Below are positions 8,875-18,600 of a DNA stretch of 64,000 bases, piece after piece. This stretch comes from Parendozoicomonas callyspongiae (GTDB lineage: Bacteria; Pseudomonadota; Gammaproteobacteria; Pseudomonadales; Endozoicomonadaceae). Where the stretch lies: positions 21,307 through 85,306 of the forward strand of contig NZ_JAMFLX010000019.1 in assembly GCF_023502345.1 (NCBI RefSeq). The letters run 5' to 3'. The notes below the pieces were generated by a model. That model was not told the origin of the DNA, did not search any database, and saw only the letters and a list, made by a program, of their open reading frames with translations. How positions within the stretch are numbered: position 1 is the stretch's first letter; each line of letters starts with the position of its first letter. The translations under genes and the position numbers were made by a program.

Positions 8875-10026
8875 ATGAAAATAGTTGCAGACGAAAATAT
8901 TCCCCTGCTTGAAACTTTTTTCCGGGATTTCCTGGGCGAAAACGGTGAGCTGTATACCTGTCACGGGCGCAATATGACGCCGGAAGATGTGGCCGATGCC
9001 GACATGCTTCTGGTGAGATCCATAACCCAGGTAAATGAAAAACTGCTTGCTGGAAGCCAGGTGCGTTTTGTCGCCACGGCCACAAGTGGCACTGATCATG
9101 TCGATAAAAAATGGTTAAAGAACAATAACATCGGCTTCTCTTCTGCGGCAGGATGTAATGCTGATGCCGTAGTGGATTATGTGCTGGCTGCTCTGGATAA
9201 TATGACGGATGAACATGGTATCCAGCTTCAGGAACGTACGGTCGGTATTGTCGGATATGGCCAGGTTGGCAGCCGCCTGTATGACCGGCTGAAGGCTTTG
9301 GGAGTGACCTGCCTGGTCTGTGATCCGTTCAAGGAGGTGCCAGGTGGCGGCATCACCATGGATGATCTGGTGAACTGGTCTGATATTATTTCTTTCCACA
9401 CTCCGCTGACAGATTCCGGCCCGCATCCAACTTTCCACATTCTTGACCAGGACCGATTACAGCGCCTTAGGCCAGGCACAATTCTGGTGAATGCCGGTCG
9501 TGGTGGTGTTGTTGACAATAACGCTTTGAAACAGCGTTTGCAGGAACAGAACGATATTATTGCGGTGCTGGATGTCTGGGAAGGTGAGCCGGAGCTTGAT
9601 CCGGAGTTGCTGGATCTGGTTGCTATCGGTACTCCGCATATTGCCGGTTACAGTGTGGATGGCAAGGTGCGTGGTACAGCCATGATTTATCAGGCTGCCT
9701 GTAAATATTTTGGCCAACCTGAGACAATTCGCTTTCATGAAGTGGTACCTGCACCATCCCTGCGCAGCCTGACAATGAGCGAGGGAGTTTCCCCGCAAAT
9801 TGCCGCCACTATGGCCTTGAAGGCTGTTTACGATATTCGCCGGGATGATCGGTGCCTGCGTCAGGCGGTTAGAAAACACCCGGATGCCATTGCCAGGGAG
9901 TTTGATCTTTTGCGACGCAATTATCCCAAGCGTCGTGAGTTTAGTACTCTGGAAGTGATCATGATAGATACTCATCCGGCCGCCAATGACCCTGTTGCCG
10001 GGCTTGGCTTTCGGATTACAGAATAA
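8875..10026 (+). CDS. pdxB: 4-phosphoerythronate dehydrogenase
   Basis: A 383-residue NAD-dependent D-2-hydroxyacid dehydrogenase. The opening MKIVADENIPL is the PdxB hallmark; the Rossmann motif is VGIVGYGQVGSRL; the catalytic Arg, Glu and His lie in VNAGRGGVVDN, DVWEGEPELD and TPHIAGYS. The C-terminal PdxB dimerisation domain (about residues 285-380) is present, which separates it from SerA and general reductases. It oxidises 4-phosphoerythronate in the DXP-dependent pyridoxal phosphate pathway. Confidence 0.95.
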   Translation: MKIVADENIPLLETFFRDFLGENGELYTCHGRNMTPEDVADADMLLVRSITQVNEKLLAGSQVRFVATATSGTDHVDKKWLKNNNIGFSSAAGCNADAVVDYVLAALDNMTDEHGIQLQERTVGIVGYGQVGSRLYDRLKALGVTCLVCDPFKEVPGGGITMDDLVNWSDIISFHTPLTDSGPHPTFHILDQDRLQRLRPGTILVNAGRGGVVDNNALKQRLQEQNDIIAVLDVWEGEPELDPELLDLVAIGTPHIAGYSVDGKVRGTAMIYQAACKYFGQPETIRFHEVVPAPSLRSLTMSEGVSPQIAATMALKAVYDIRRDDRCLRQAVRKHPDAIAREFDLLRRNYPKRREFSTLEVIMIDTHPAANDPVAGLGFRITE

Positions 10027-10041
10027 TTACAGCGAGAAGCG

Positions 10042-10083
10042 AGAACTGCCGGTTAGCTTCCCGTTAGAGGAAGTGGCAGTTCT
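10042..10083. terminator. Hairpin downstream of pdxB
   Basis: AGAACTGCC (10042-10050) and GGCAGTTCT (10075-10083) form a perfect 9-bp stem with a 24-base loop just after the pdxB stop. No U-run follows, so it may be an mRNA 3' stabiliser rather than a true intrinsic terminator. Confidence 0.35.
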
Positions 10084-10118
10084 ATTGAAACCGCTTCGTT
10101 AGAACAAAGGAACACTTG

Positions 10119-11261
10119 ATGCAGCAGTTTTCCATCGGACTGATTATTAACCCACTGGCCGGTATTGGCGGCTCAGTTGGCCTGAAGGGCAGTGACGGTT
10201 CAGAGACAGTCACCAAGGCCCTGGCCATGGGGGCAACGCCTCGTGCAACAGACCGTACCCGCCAGGCTCTTATGAAACTGGTTCCCTATAAACACCTGAT
10301 TGTATTCCATACCTGGCCGGGACCAATGGGGGCTGACCTGCTCCGCGAAATGGGTTTTCTGTTTCAGGTTCACGGCTTTCTTGGCGATGATCTGACCACT
10401 GCTGACGACACAGTCCATGCCGCCAAAATGTTTGCAGAAAGTGGCGTAGATCTGATTCTGTTTGCCGGTGGTGATGGTACGGCCCGCAATATCTGTGACT
10501 CTATTCCTGAATCTCAGCCGGTTCTGGGCATTCCTGCCGGGGTTAAGATCCACTCTGGTGTTTATGCGGTTACACCTTCTGCCGCAGGCGAAATTCTGTC
10601 CATGCTGGTGACTGGAGAACTGGTAGATATCCGTCCGAAAGAGGTGCGTGATATTGACGAATCAGCCTTCCGTGAAGGCCGGGTTCGTGCCCGCCACTAT
10701 GGTGAGTTGCTGGTGCCGGAATCGGGCCGCTTCCTGCAGAATGTTAAGCAGGGTGGCCGCGAGGTTGAAGAACTGGTGCTGAATGATATTGCCGACGATC
10801 TGAAAGAGCAGCTGGACGATGATGTTCTGCTGGTGGCAGGTCCTGGTTCAACGACCAGAGGAATAATGGAGTGCCTGGGGCACGACAGTACACTTCTGGG
10901 GGTTGATCTCTTTGCAGAGGATAAACTGCTCGGTGGAGATGTTCGCGAACGGGATATTCTGGAAGCATTCGCCGGTCACACCGGTCCTGTTCGGGTCATG
11001 ATTACCGCTATTGGCGGGCAGGGACATATTCTCGGCCGTGGTAACCAGCAACTCAGTCCAAAGGTGATTTCTGAAGTTCTGGAGCGTGAAGGGCGCGATG
11101 GTCTGATCGTTGTAGCGACCAAGAGCAAGCTGAAGGAGCTGGAAGGGCGACCTCTGCTGGTGGACTCAGGTGATCCTGAACTGGATAAGGTTCTCTCCGG
11201 AACGCTGAAGGTGATGACCGGTTACAGGGATGCCGTGCTCTATCCTGTGGCATCTGTCTAA
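10119..11261 (+). CDS. ATP-NAD kinase family protein (COG3199-like)
   Basis: A 380-residue protein of the diacylglycerol/NAD kinase superfamily. It opens with IGLIINPLAGIGGSVGLKGSDG and has the nucleotide-binding GGDGT motif in LFAGGDGTARNIC, then an all-beta half with a second glycine-rich loop (AIGGQGHILGRGNQQLSP). This longer branch, distinct from NadK (about 290 residues), is common in proteobacteria and archaea; the phosphate acceptor is not settled by sequence. The ATG at 10119 follows AAAGGA by eight bases. A GC-rich hairpin at 11293-11312 follows the stop. Confidence 0.8.
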   Translation: MQQFSIGLIINPLAGIGGSVGLKGSDGSETVTKALAMGATPRATDRTRQALMKLVPYKHLIVFHTWPGPMGADLLREMGFLFQVHGFLGDDLTTADDTVHAAKMFAESGVDLILFAGGDGTARNICDSIPESQPVLGIPAGVKIHSGVYAVTPSAAGEILSMLVTGELVDIRPKEVRDIDESAFREGRVRARHYGELLVPESGRFLQNVKQGGREVEELVLNDIADDLKEQLDDDVLLVAGPGSTTRGIMECLGHDSTLLGVDLFAEDKLLGGDVRERDILEAFAGHTGPVRVMITAIGGQGHILGRGNQQLSPKVISEVLEREGRDGLIVVATKSKLKELEGRPLLVDSGDPELDKVLSGTLKVMTGYRDAVLYPVASV

Positions 11262-11292
11262 CCTTCGATTAAATAAAAACCTCTTATCCTCG

Positions 11293-11312
11293 CCCCCTCT
11301 TTCGTGAGGGGG
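11293..11312 (+). terminator. Hairpin after the NAD-kinase-like gene
   Basis: CCCCCTC and GAGGGGG flank a six-base loop TTTCGT. The T-rich stretch afterwards is interrupted (TACCTATCTGTCTTGTT), so termination is plausible but not strong. Confidence 0.45.
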
Positions 11313-11402
11313 TACCTATCTGTCTTGTTAGTACCCTCAAATTTCTTTGTTGAGAAAATGAACCTGTTCGTAGTCTAAGTCAGTGCGTCCATCAGCAGGC
11401 TT

Positions 11403-12422
11403 GTGGCTATGATCTGTCTTAATTGCTTTCTATGTAGAACAGGGGAGACTGCTCAAAATGAGCAGAATATTCCGCCTGATTTGAACTCTTCCTTATCATT
11501 CAGCAAACGTAACCCCTTGGGAAAAGGCCAGCATGCATCAGTGCTCAGAGGTACTTTTGCCGGAAGGAGGGTGGCAGTCAAAAGGTATAATAGTGAAACC
11601 GAAGAGTGGACAACGGAATCTGCCGTTTTCAGGAAACTTGGTGGGCAAACTCATACCAATATTGTTGAAACATTAGGTGTGGGAAAAGTTGGAACCTTGA
11701 TCAAATCCAGAGTTTGCGTTCTACAGTTTTGCCCTAAATCACTTGAAGACAGTCTAAATGCGCAGGAACCTGTATCCATGCGTGACAGAGTTATGCAAAT
11801 TGCCGGCATTGCAGATGGGGTCTGTTTCCTTCATCAAAATGAAATCCTCCATCTTGATATTAAACCGGCAAATATTCTTTTGGATACTCATGGGATACCT
11901 AAATTGTGCGATTTTTCGATATCTGCAGTACTGCCTTGTTATGATGACCAGTTGATATTTGGTGGGTGTTGTTTCTATCTAGCTCCTGAATTATCAGGGG
12001 GGAGAGAGGAACCATTACCTGACAATTATTTTTGTGAAATTGCTGATTCTTTTGGAATGGGGTTTGCTGCTTACTGTATTTGTAAAAACAATTGTGAATC
12101 AACTGCTATGTGGGACGAAAGGGTGATCTGGGCTTCTGGTAGAAATAAGCCTCAAAAACACTTAGTTTCGATCTTTGATTTTGAGCAGCACGCTGTGTCA
12201 GGGATATACCAGCACTTTTTGGGTGAAGAATCAGTTGATCTAAATGATGACCGTCGCAATCATTCGACCATGAGTGCTGAAGATAACGAGCTGTGTGGAA
12301 AGATAATGCATGATCTGGCTAAACCTGCTCTAAAGGTCAATCACCAAACCAGATTGAAGCCAACTGCATTCAGACAAAAAGCCCAGCGTCTGGCCAGACG
12401 CACGATGGTGACAACGTTGTAG
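11403..12422 (+). CDS. Eukaryote-like Ser/Thr (or TKL-type) protein kinase
   Basis: A 339-residue soluble kinase with all catalytic positions: glycine loop LGKGQHASVLRG (39-50), Lys60 in VAVKRY, Glu73 in the C-helix, catalytic loop HLDIKPANILL (His150, Asp152, Lys154, Asn157), metal-binding Asp170 in CDFS, and APEL. HLD replaces the common HRD, and DFS replaces DFG. Unlike PknB-type bacterial kinases it has no membrane segment or PASTA domains. The N-terminus (MICLNCFLC) is cysteine-rich. The GTG at 11403 or the ATG at 11409 could be the start. It stands alone between a NAD-kinase-like gene and htpX; this looks like an acquired gene, possibly a host-directed effector, which is inference. Confidence 0.82.
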   Translation: MAMICLNCFLCRTGETAQNEQNIPPDLNSSLSFSKRNPLGKGQHASVLRGTFAGRRVAVKRYNSETEEWTTESAVFRKLGGQTHTNIVETLGVGKVGTLIKSRVCVLQFCPKSLEDSLNAQEPVSMRDRVMQIAGIADGVCFLHQNEILHLDIKPANILLDTHGIPKLCDFSISAVLPCYDDQLIFGGCCFYLAPELSGGREEPLPDNYFCEIADSFGMGFAAYCICKNNCESTAMWDERVIWASGRNKPQKHLVSIFDFEQHAVSGIYQHFLGEESVDLNDDRRNHSTMSAEDNELCGKIMHDLAKPALKVNHQTRLKPTAFRQKAQRLARRTMVTTL

Positions 12423-12452
12423 AAGATCTGCAGCAGGCTGAAGATCTTCTAC
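12419..12452. terminator. Bidirectional hairpin between the kinase and htpX
   Basis: GTAGAAGATCT and AGATCTTCTAC form a perfect 11-bp stem with a 12-base loop that includes the kinase stop codon; htpX ends 15 bases away on the other strand. Short T-runs occur on the kinase side. Confidence 0.55.
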
Positions 12453-12466
12453 TTTGTTTGATGTGA

Positions 12467-13336
12467 TTACAGGCTCTGCAAATGAGCAATCCGCTTCTCC
12501 AGGGGAGGGTGGCTCAGAAACAGTTCGGATATACCACGCTTACCACTGATACAGAATGCTGCAAGAGAACCTTCCATCTGTGGTTCCTGGCTGCCCTGCA
12601 AACGACGTAGAGCGGCAATCATCTTGTGACGGCCTGCCAGATTGGCACCGCCTTCGTCAGCCCGGAACTCACGCTGGCGTGAGAACCACATAACGATAAT
12701 GCTGGCACCGATACCCAGAATGGCCTCCAGAACGAATACCACTCCCATATAGGCAAACATACCCAGGCCACCGCCTTCTTCATCATTGCGCAGGAAGTTA
12801 TTAATCATCATGGCGATAGCACGGGCAATAAAGATAACGAAAGTATTTACCACGCCCTGAATCAGGGTCAGGGTCACCATATCGCCGTTGGCAACATGGG
12901 AGATCTCATGACCCAGCACGGCTTCTGCTTCATCCTGGCTCATATTGCGAAGCAGCCCTGTGCTGACGGCAACCAGAGCATTGTTGCGGCTTGGACCGGT
13001 CGCGAAAGCATTGACATCGGGAGCGTCATAGACGGCCACCTGGGGCATGGCGATACCGGCACTTTGAGCCTGACGGGAAACAGTTTCCATCAGCCAGTGT
13101 TCGGTCGCATTGCGGGGTTGCTCGATAACCTGGGCACCGGTTGATCTCAGGGCCATCCACTTGGATATAGCCAGAGAGATAAAGGCACCACCAAAGCCGA
13201 AGATCAGGGCGAAAACAAACAGGCCACTCATTCCCTGCGTGTTCAGCCCCAGCATTGGCAGTACGATACTGGTCACAATGCCCAGCACCAGCACAACCGC
13301 CAGGTTGGTTGCTACAAATAACAGAATACGCTTCAT
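12467..13336 (-). CDS. htpX: Membrane zinc metalloprotease HtpX
   Basis: A ~289-residue inner-membrane protease for quality control of misfolded membrane proteins. Two N-terminal hydrophobic segments (about residues 4-26 and 36-58), the zinc motif HEISH at 143-147, two further segments near 155-215, and the third zinc ligand Glu in [13 protein letters not shown] are all visible. I prefer the ATG at 13336, giving [11 protein letters not shown] as in other HtpX proteins, over a GTG at 13348 that overlaps the GAGGAG ribosome-binding site. The gene is monocistronic. Confidence 0.94.
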   Translation of the reverse strand: MKRILLFVATNLAVVLVLGIVTSIVLPMLGLNTQGMSGLFVFALIFGFGGAFISLAISKWMALRSTGAQVIEQPRNATEHWLMETVSRQAQSAGIAMPQVAVYDAPDVNAFATGPSRNNALVAVSTGLLRNMSQDEAEAVLGHEISHVANGDMVTLTLIQGVVNTFVIFIARAIAMMINNFLRNDEEGGGLGMFAYMGVVFVLEAILGIGASIIVMWFSRQREFRADEGGANLAGRHKMIAALRRLQGSQEPQMEGSLAAFCISGKRGISELFLSHPPLEKRIAHLQSL

Positions 13337-13463
13337 GGGAACAGGCACTCCTCACTGTTTTATTGGGTTAAGCCATTTATGGGGTTGTTATCTGGGCATT
13401 TCAATTGCCAAATTGTACCGAAATGTCGCAGGAGCTAACCCGTAAGTCAGCTCCTTATAAAGA

Positions 13464-14678
13464 CTAGCGCTTTATCCGGTTAAGGAATTGCTCAAAACGG
13501 GATAAGGCTTCTTCCAGAATATCAACGCGGGGAAGGGTGACAATTCGGATATGATCCGGGTTTGGCCAGTTGAAACCAGAACCCTGAACCAGCAGGATTT
13601 TTTCCTGGCGCAGGAATTCCAGCACCATCTGCTCATCATCCTCAATGGCATAACGGTTCAGGTCAATTTTGGGGAACATATAGAGTGCTCCCTTGGGTTT
13701 GACACAGCTGACACCGGGAATGGCGGTCAGCATTTCCCAGGCTTTATCACGTTGCTCCAGCAACCTGCCGCCGGGCAGAACCAGATCATTAATACTCTGG
13801 TAACCACCCAGAGCCGTTTGAATGGCATATTGAGAGGGGACATTGGCACAGAGGCGCATGGAGGCCAGCATCAACAGTCCGTCCTGGTAATCCCGAGCGA
13901 GATGTTTGGCGCCACTGATAATCATCCAGCCGGAACGGAAACCAGCTGCACGCCATGATTTGGACAGGCCGTTAAAAGTCACACAGACGATATCTTCGGC
14001 CAGTGATCCCAGGGCAACATGTTCTACGCCGTCGTACAAAATCTTGTCATAGATTTCGTCGGCAAAAACAATCAGGCCGTGTTCCCGAGCCAATTCGACA
14101 ATACCTTCAAGAATCTCTTTTGGATAAACTGCGCCTGTCGGGTTATTGGGGTTAATAACCACGATCCCTTTGGTTTTGCTGGTGATTTTACTGCGAATAT
14201 CTTCCAGGTCAGGATACCAGTCAGACTGTTCATCTTTTATATAGTGGACAGGGCTGCCACCGGCGAGTGTTACTGCAGCAGTCCAAAGGGGATAATCCGG
14301 GGCTGGAACCAAGACTTCATCACCGTTGTTCAGCAAGCCCTGCATCGCCATCACAATCAGCTCACTGACACCGTTCCCGATATAGATATCATCAATCGTG
14401 ACGTTGGGAATCTGACGCTGCTGGCAGTACTGCATAACAGCCTTTCGGGCGGAGAACAGGCCTTTGGAGTCACAGTAACCCTGTGATTGGGGAATGTTCA
14501 GGATCATATCCTGAACAATTTCTTCCGGTGCCTCAAAGCCAAATGCTGCTGGATTACCAATATTCAGTTTGAGAATTCTGTGGCCTTCTTCCTCAAGCTT
14601 TCGTGCTTCATGAACGATTGGGCCACGAATTTCATAACAAACATTGAGCAGCTTGGATGACTTCTGAATATCCTGCAT
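13464..14678 (-). CDS. alaA: Alanine/glutamate-pyruvate aminotransferase AlaA-like
   Basis: A class I/II PLP-dependent aminotransferase of ~404 residues. The start MQDIQKSSKLLNVCYEIRGP aligns with the AlaA N-terminus, which is why I chose 14678 rather than the ATG at 14723. Key positions are the substrate loop LNIGNPAAFGF, NPNNPTGAVYP, DEIYDKI, the PLP lysine in FNGLSKSWRAAG, and the arginine in HIRIVTLP. AlaA moves amino groups between glutamate and pyruvate and is the main alanine-forming enzyme in E. coli. It is divergent from msrB and has no operon partners. Confidence 0.9.
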   Translation of the reverse strand: MQDIQKSSKLLNVCYEIRGPIVHEARKLEEEGHRILKLNIGNPAAFGFEAPEEIVQDMILNIPQSQGYCDSKGLFSARKAVMQYCQQRQIPNVTIDDIYIGNGVSELIVMAMQGLLNNGDEVLVPAPDYPLWTAAVTLAGGSPVHYIKDEQSDWYPDLEDIRSKITSKTKGIVVINPNNPTGAVYPKEILEGIVELAREHGLIVFADEIYDKILYDGVEHVALGSLAEDIVCVTFNGLSKSWRAAGFRSGWMIISGAKHLARDYQDGLLMLASMRLCANVPSQYAIQTALGGYQSINDLVLPGGRLLEQRDKAWEMLTAIPGVSCVKPKGALYMFPKIDLNRYAIEDDEQMVLEFLRQEKILLVQGSGFNWPNPDHIRIVTLPRVDILEEALSRFEQFLNRIKR

Positions 14679-14825
14679 TGTATTTATGACTGCCTTTTGT
14701 AGGGGCTTGCTGTCCAGGGGCATACGGCCACAATAGACGCTATTGCCCGAATTCTATCTATGTATTTCTATTGTGTAGGGTTGTCTGGATAATACACGGG
14801 ATAGTGAGGGAGGAGATATATTTTT

Positions 14826-15224
14826 ATGTCAGAAAACAGACGTTCAGATCAGGAGTGGCAGAAGCTTCTGACACCCGAGCAGTACAGAGTGTGTCGCGAG
14901 AAAGGAACTGAGCCTCCTTATAGTGGGAAGTATCTTGATCATAAGGAAGTGGGAACTTATCACTGCACTTGTTGCCAGAGCCCCCTGTTTATCTCAGATG
15001 CCAAGTTTGAAAGCGGTTGTGGCTGGCCCAGTTTTTGGGCTCCCTATTCAAAAGGTTCCATTGTCTATGAGGAAGACAGAAGCCTGGGAATGGCGAGAAC
15101 AGAGATCATGTGTGCCAGTTGTGGTGCTCATCTCGGACATGTGTTTCCTGATGGTCCACAGCCTTCAGGGCTTAGATATTGTGTGAATTCAGTATCACTT
15201 GGTTTTTCCGATGATAGATCTTGA
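14826..15224 (+). CDS. msrB: Peptide-methionine (R)-S-oxide reductase
   Basis: A 132-residue cytoplasmic MsrB. The zinc site is formed by Cys47/Cys50 (CTCC) and Cys96/Cys99 (CASC); the catalytic cysteine is Cys119 in [19 protein letters not shown] is the substrate pocket. It repairs methionine-R-sulfoxide in proteins using thioredoxin. The N-terminal [23 protein letters not shown] is family-typical. No neighbours share its strand closely. Confidence 0.96.
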   Translation: MSENRRSDQEWQKLLTPEQYRVCREKGTEPPYSGKYLDHKEVGTYHCTCCQSPLFISDAKFESGCGWPSFWAPYSKGSIVYEEDRSLGMARTEIMCASCGAHLGHVFPDGPQPSGLRYCVNSVSLGFSDDRS

Positions 15225-15257
15225 TGGCACATAAAAGATTCTGCCTGTAGGGTTGGG

Positions 15258-15491
15258 CTAACCATCTTCATATCCTTCATCATCTGAATTGTCCCACCCT
15301 CCATCCTGGGGCTGAAAGCCCTGGTATCCGTTTTCATCGTATTCATCTAAATCATCTTCTTCTGGCAGGTAATGGCTGGGTGACTCATAGCCCTGATGCT
15401 CGTATGTGCTTGCCTGCAGAGAAAGAGTTATGGAAACGGTGGACAGAAAAAAAGAGAAAAAAAGGGAGGGAAGAGAGACTCCGGCTTTCAT
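15258..15491 (-). CDS. Small acidic exported protein
   Basis: From the ATG at 15491 the product has ~77 residues: a signal peptide (MKAGVSLPSLFFSFFLSTVS, likely cleaved after LQA) and a mature part dominated by Asp, Glu, Tyr, Gly and Pro (PEEDDLDEYDENGYQGF, DNSDDEGYEDG). The frame extends upstream, but those residues lack the export signal's logic. It lies 150 bases after the stop of the large exported repeat protein on the same strand and could be co-expressed. It has no recognisable family; its composition suggests an unstructured, cation-binding or adhesive secreted peptide. Confidence 0.5.
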   Translation of the reverse strand: MKAGVSLPSLFFSFFLSTVSITLSLQASTYEHQGYESPSHYLPEEDDLDEYDENGYQGFQPQDGGWDNSDDEGYEDG

Positions 15492-15644
15492 GACAAGACA
15501 CTCATTGGATGGTCTTAGTAATTTGAAGTGGTTACTCGGTTTAAAGATAAAAACTGAGCCACTATCGTGACCCAGCTCTTCATCCTTTCCAGCTAACTGA
15601 GGGTCTAGTACTGGAGATGCCAGCACTAGACCTGGGTTATGTAA

Positions 15645-18600
15645 TTAGGAAGAGGATGTACTTGTTGTTGCGGTTGATGTTGAAGCCACTGACGTAGCAG
15701 CCTCTGACTTTGGAGTATCTGATGTCGGAGAAGTCGCTGACGTAGGAGCACCTGATGTCGGAGAAGTCGCTGACGTAGGAGCACCTGATGTCGGAGAAGT
15801 CGCTGACGTTGGAGCATCTGATGTCGGAGGAGCCACTGACGTTGGAGCGTCTAATGTCGGAGGAGCCACTGACGTTGGAGCATCTGATGTCGGAGGAGCC
15901 ACTGACGTTGGAGCATCTGATGTCGGAGGAGCCACTGACGTTGGAGCATCTGATGTCGGAGGAGCCGCTGACGTAGGAGCATCTGATGTCGGAGGAGTCG
16001 CTGACGTTGGAGTATCTGATGTCGGAGAAGTCGCTGACGTTGGAGGTACTATGGGAGTTGTATTTGTATTCGCAGTCGACGAAGTTGTCATTGTAGCAGC
16101 AGGAATGGAAGCGGTCGTTGTGGTTGGTGAGGACTGATTTCCTGGTGACTGTCTTGGCGTTACTATATATCCACCCACAGTCTGAGGCGGATGGCTAGAT
16201 GCTGCTGTAGATACTACAGAACTTGCTGTTGTAGATTTTGACGGAGAGGCAGTACCGGTACCCGTGGTCGCTGGGGGCGGAGTAGTATCTGCCGCACTAA
16301 CTGGAGGTATAGGCGGAGTGGTATCTGCTGGTGCACCACCGCCAGGACCAGGAGGTGTTGGAGGTGTTGCCCCTGGTGCAGGGGTTACTGGAGTGGCCGG
16401 AGCTGCCGGCGGAGTTACTGGTTTGGCTTTGTTAAAGACATTAAATGTCAGTGTATGGAGTACATTCCTTGCAAGGTCGCTGATACCGCTAACATAGTCG
16501 CCAGAGCGGGTAATCTTGATGTGCTTATCCGCATGCAGATCTTTAACACGCTGCAGATTTTCTTTATTGATATCACCTTTGTTCTGAGCGGCGACATTCA
16601 ATACTTCAATAGCAGCAAGCCTGGAGCCGGATTCACTGACAAGCTTGGCATTGAACACCTTATCATCAAGCGTTGTAACTTCACTGGAAAGAGTATTTTT
16701 CTCAGTTGATATACGGGCATGGTCGGTTTGGATTGTTCTCAGTGCAGTGCGTTGTGCAGCAAAGCCATTGAAGGCATTAACGGCCTCCTTCACTTTATCT
16801 TCTGCAGAGTTCAGGCTGTTATCTATAGTCTGTTTTTGTGTTGCTCTATCTGCATCAGGGAGAGTTTTGGCTTCGAGATCTTTATACTTGGTTTCGAAAC
16901 CTTTCACTGCAGCAAGCTGGGCATCTGTCAGGCCAAGGCCATTCCTCTGGGTATCATAGTCCTGGTTTGCTTGCTTATGGGCTGCTTCGGCCTGCTCAAA
17001 CTCCCCAGTCTTCGTTTTAAGCTCAGTATCCTTAGCTGCCAGTTCACCTGTTTTTTGATCAAGGTTGACCTTGAGATCATTATAAGCTTTATAAGGTTGA
17101 GGATCTTTGGTCTCAAACTCTTTCCGTGCCGTTTCAGTCGCAGCTCCCCACTCTTCATCGGTTGGAGCCAGTTGATCGAGGTCTTTTAATTTATCGAAAG
17201 TGGGATAATCGGGTGCTTCTGAATAACGGACGCTCTTGGCCAGATCCTCACTCAGTTCCGTATTACGGGCTTTCATAAGGTTGCTGGTCATCCAGCTGTA
17301 GGCCATCCCCTTGGTAAAGGTGAAGAAGATTTTTTCTGCACCGTAGTAAGGCTGCCAGGCAAGGTGGTCTTCCAGACTGTCCAGAGATTTCTGCTTGATG
17401 CTCTCGGCAGAAACGTCTGTATTGATGGTGATTAATGGCAGGTCAATACGCTGACTCCAGTAATCATCAAAGAAGAAGAAGCCTTTGTCTCCCAGAGAAA
17501 CAACCGTGTGGTGAATTGATTGCTTGGGTTTGGCAGGAAGGCCGAAGTTCACCGTATCGTCAATAGTGATGTTTTCCGGCGTTGCTGCGGTGTGCATCTG
17601 TTCTTCGAAAGTGTATCCATAGTCACGGGCAGTTGGTTGATCGACGGCCCACTTCACCAGTTCTGGTACAGTTTCCAGAATCATGTCTGAGAAAGGTGTG
17701 ATCATGGACTTTCCATAGCCCATTAGCTCATTCAGGTACTTCACAACAGTGTACTGACTGTCATTATATACCCCCTGCAAAATGCTGCGATCTACGGCAT
17801 CGGTTACCCAGATTTTGTCATTACTGGATCCGAAACTTGCAGGGAAGCGAATCAGGGGACCTGGCTGGTGCTTGAAGTAGGGGCGAACGTAGAGAACCAG
17901 CTTTCCCCCCTTACGCTGGTCACCCAGAATGGCCGGGTAGAAACGAAGACGGGTAAGTTCTGTCTCTCTGGAAAGGCTATCAAGATCGACAAGTGCCTTT
18001 TCCAGCCGCCCTTTCGGAGTAGTGTAAGGTGTGGCCTGATGTACGAAGTCAAGGTCAAGGTATGCACTGTTAGGGCGGCCAGGATCATCTGCAGAGCTTG
18101 AGGTAATCAAGGTAAGGGCGAAATGCTCATTCAGCGAAGGCTTGGCAAATGCAATGCCTGCATAACCTACCTGATGCATAACGTGTTGCCTCAGGGTATC
18201 AATACCGGATGGCAACAGAGTTGGGGCATAGGCAAGCAGTCTGCGTAACATCCAGAATGATTTGCTGGATGAGCTTTCAGATGACATCAGCAGGTCAATG
18301 TTGGAAGCAAATAGACGCCACATTAACTCGGGGTTGCTGTTTGTTGTTGAAAGGTCTCCCACTGCTTCACCCAGTCGCCATGCGAGGTTGGCAAAAGGCA
18401 AACCGCTTTCTTTGGTGAGTCTCTGGTATTGAAGACCAAACTGCTTGGTCAGTACGTAGAGGGCGACAGTCGATGCAACAGGGGCAATCTCTCCTGAGAG
18501 GGCTTCCCATGTCCGCCCAGCCATTGTGTATGGCTGTGAACTCAGGGAGTTCCATTTGTAACCGGGAAGCCAGCTCCATTCAGGGTGCTTTTTAACACGG

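Noticed and set aside
13464..14723. Longer AlaA starting at 14723
   Set aside because: No ribosome-binding site and 15 extra residues compared with the family; the internal ATG at 14678 gives the usual start.
15711..16040. CRISPR array
   Set aside because: The repeats are contiguous 33-bp units in frame with a coding sequence, without spacers; no cas genes nearby.
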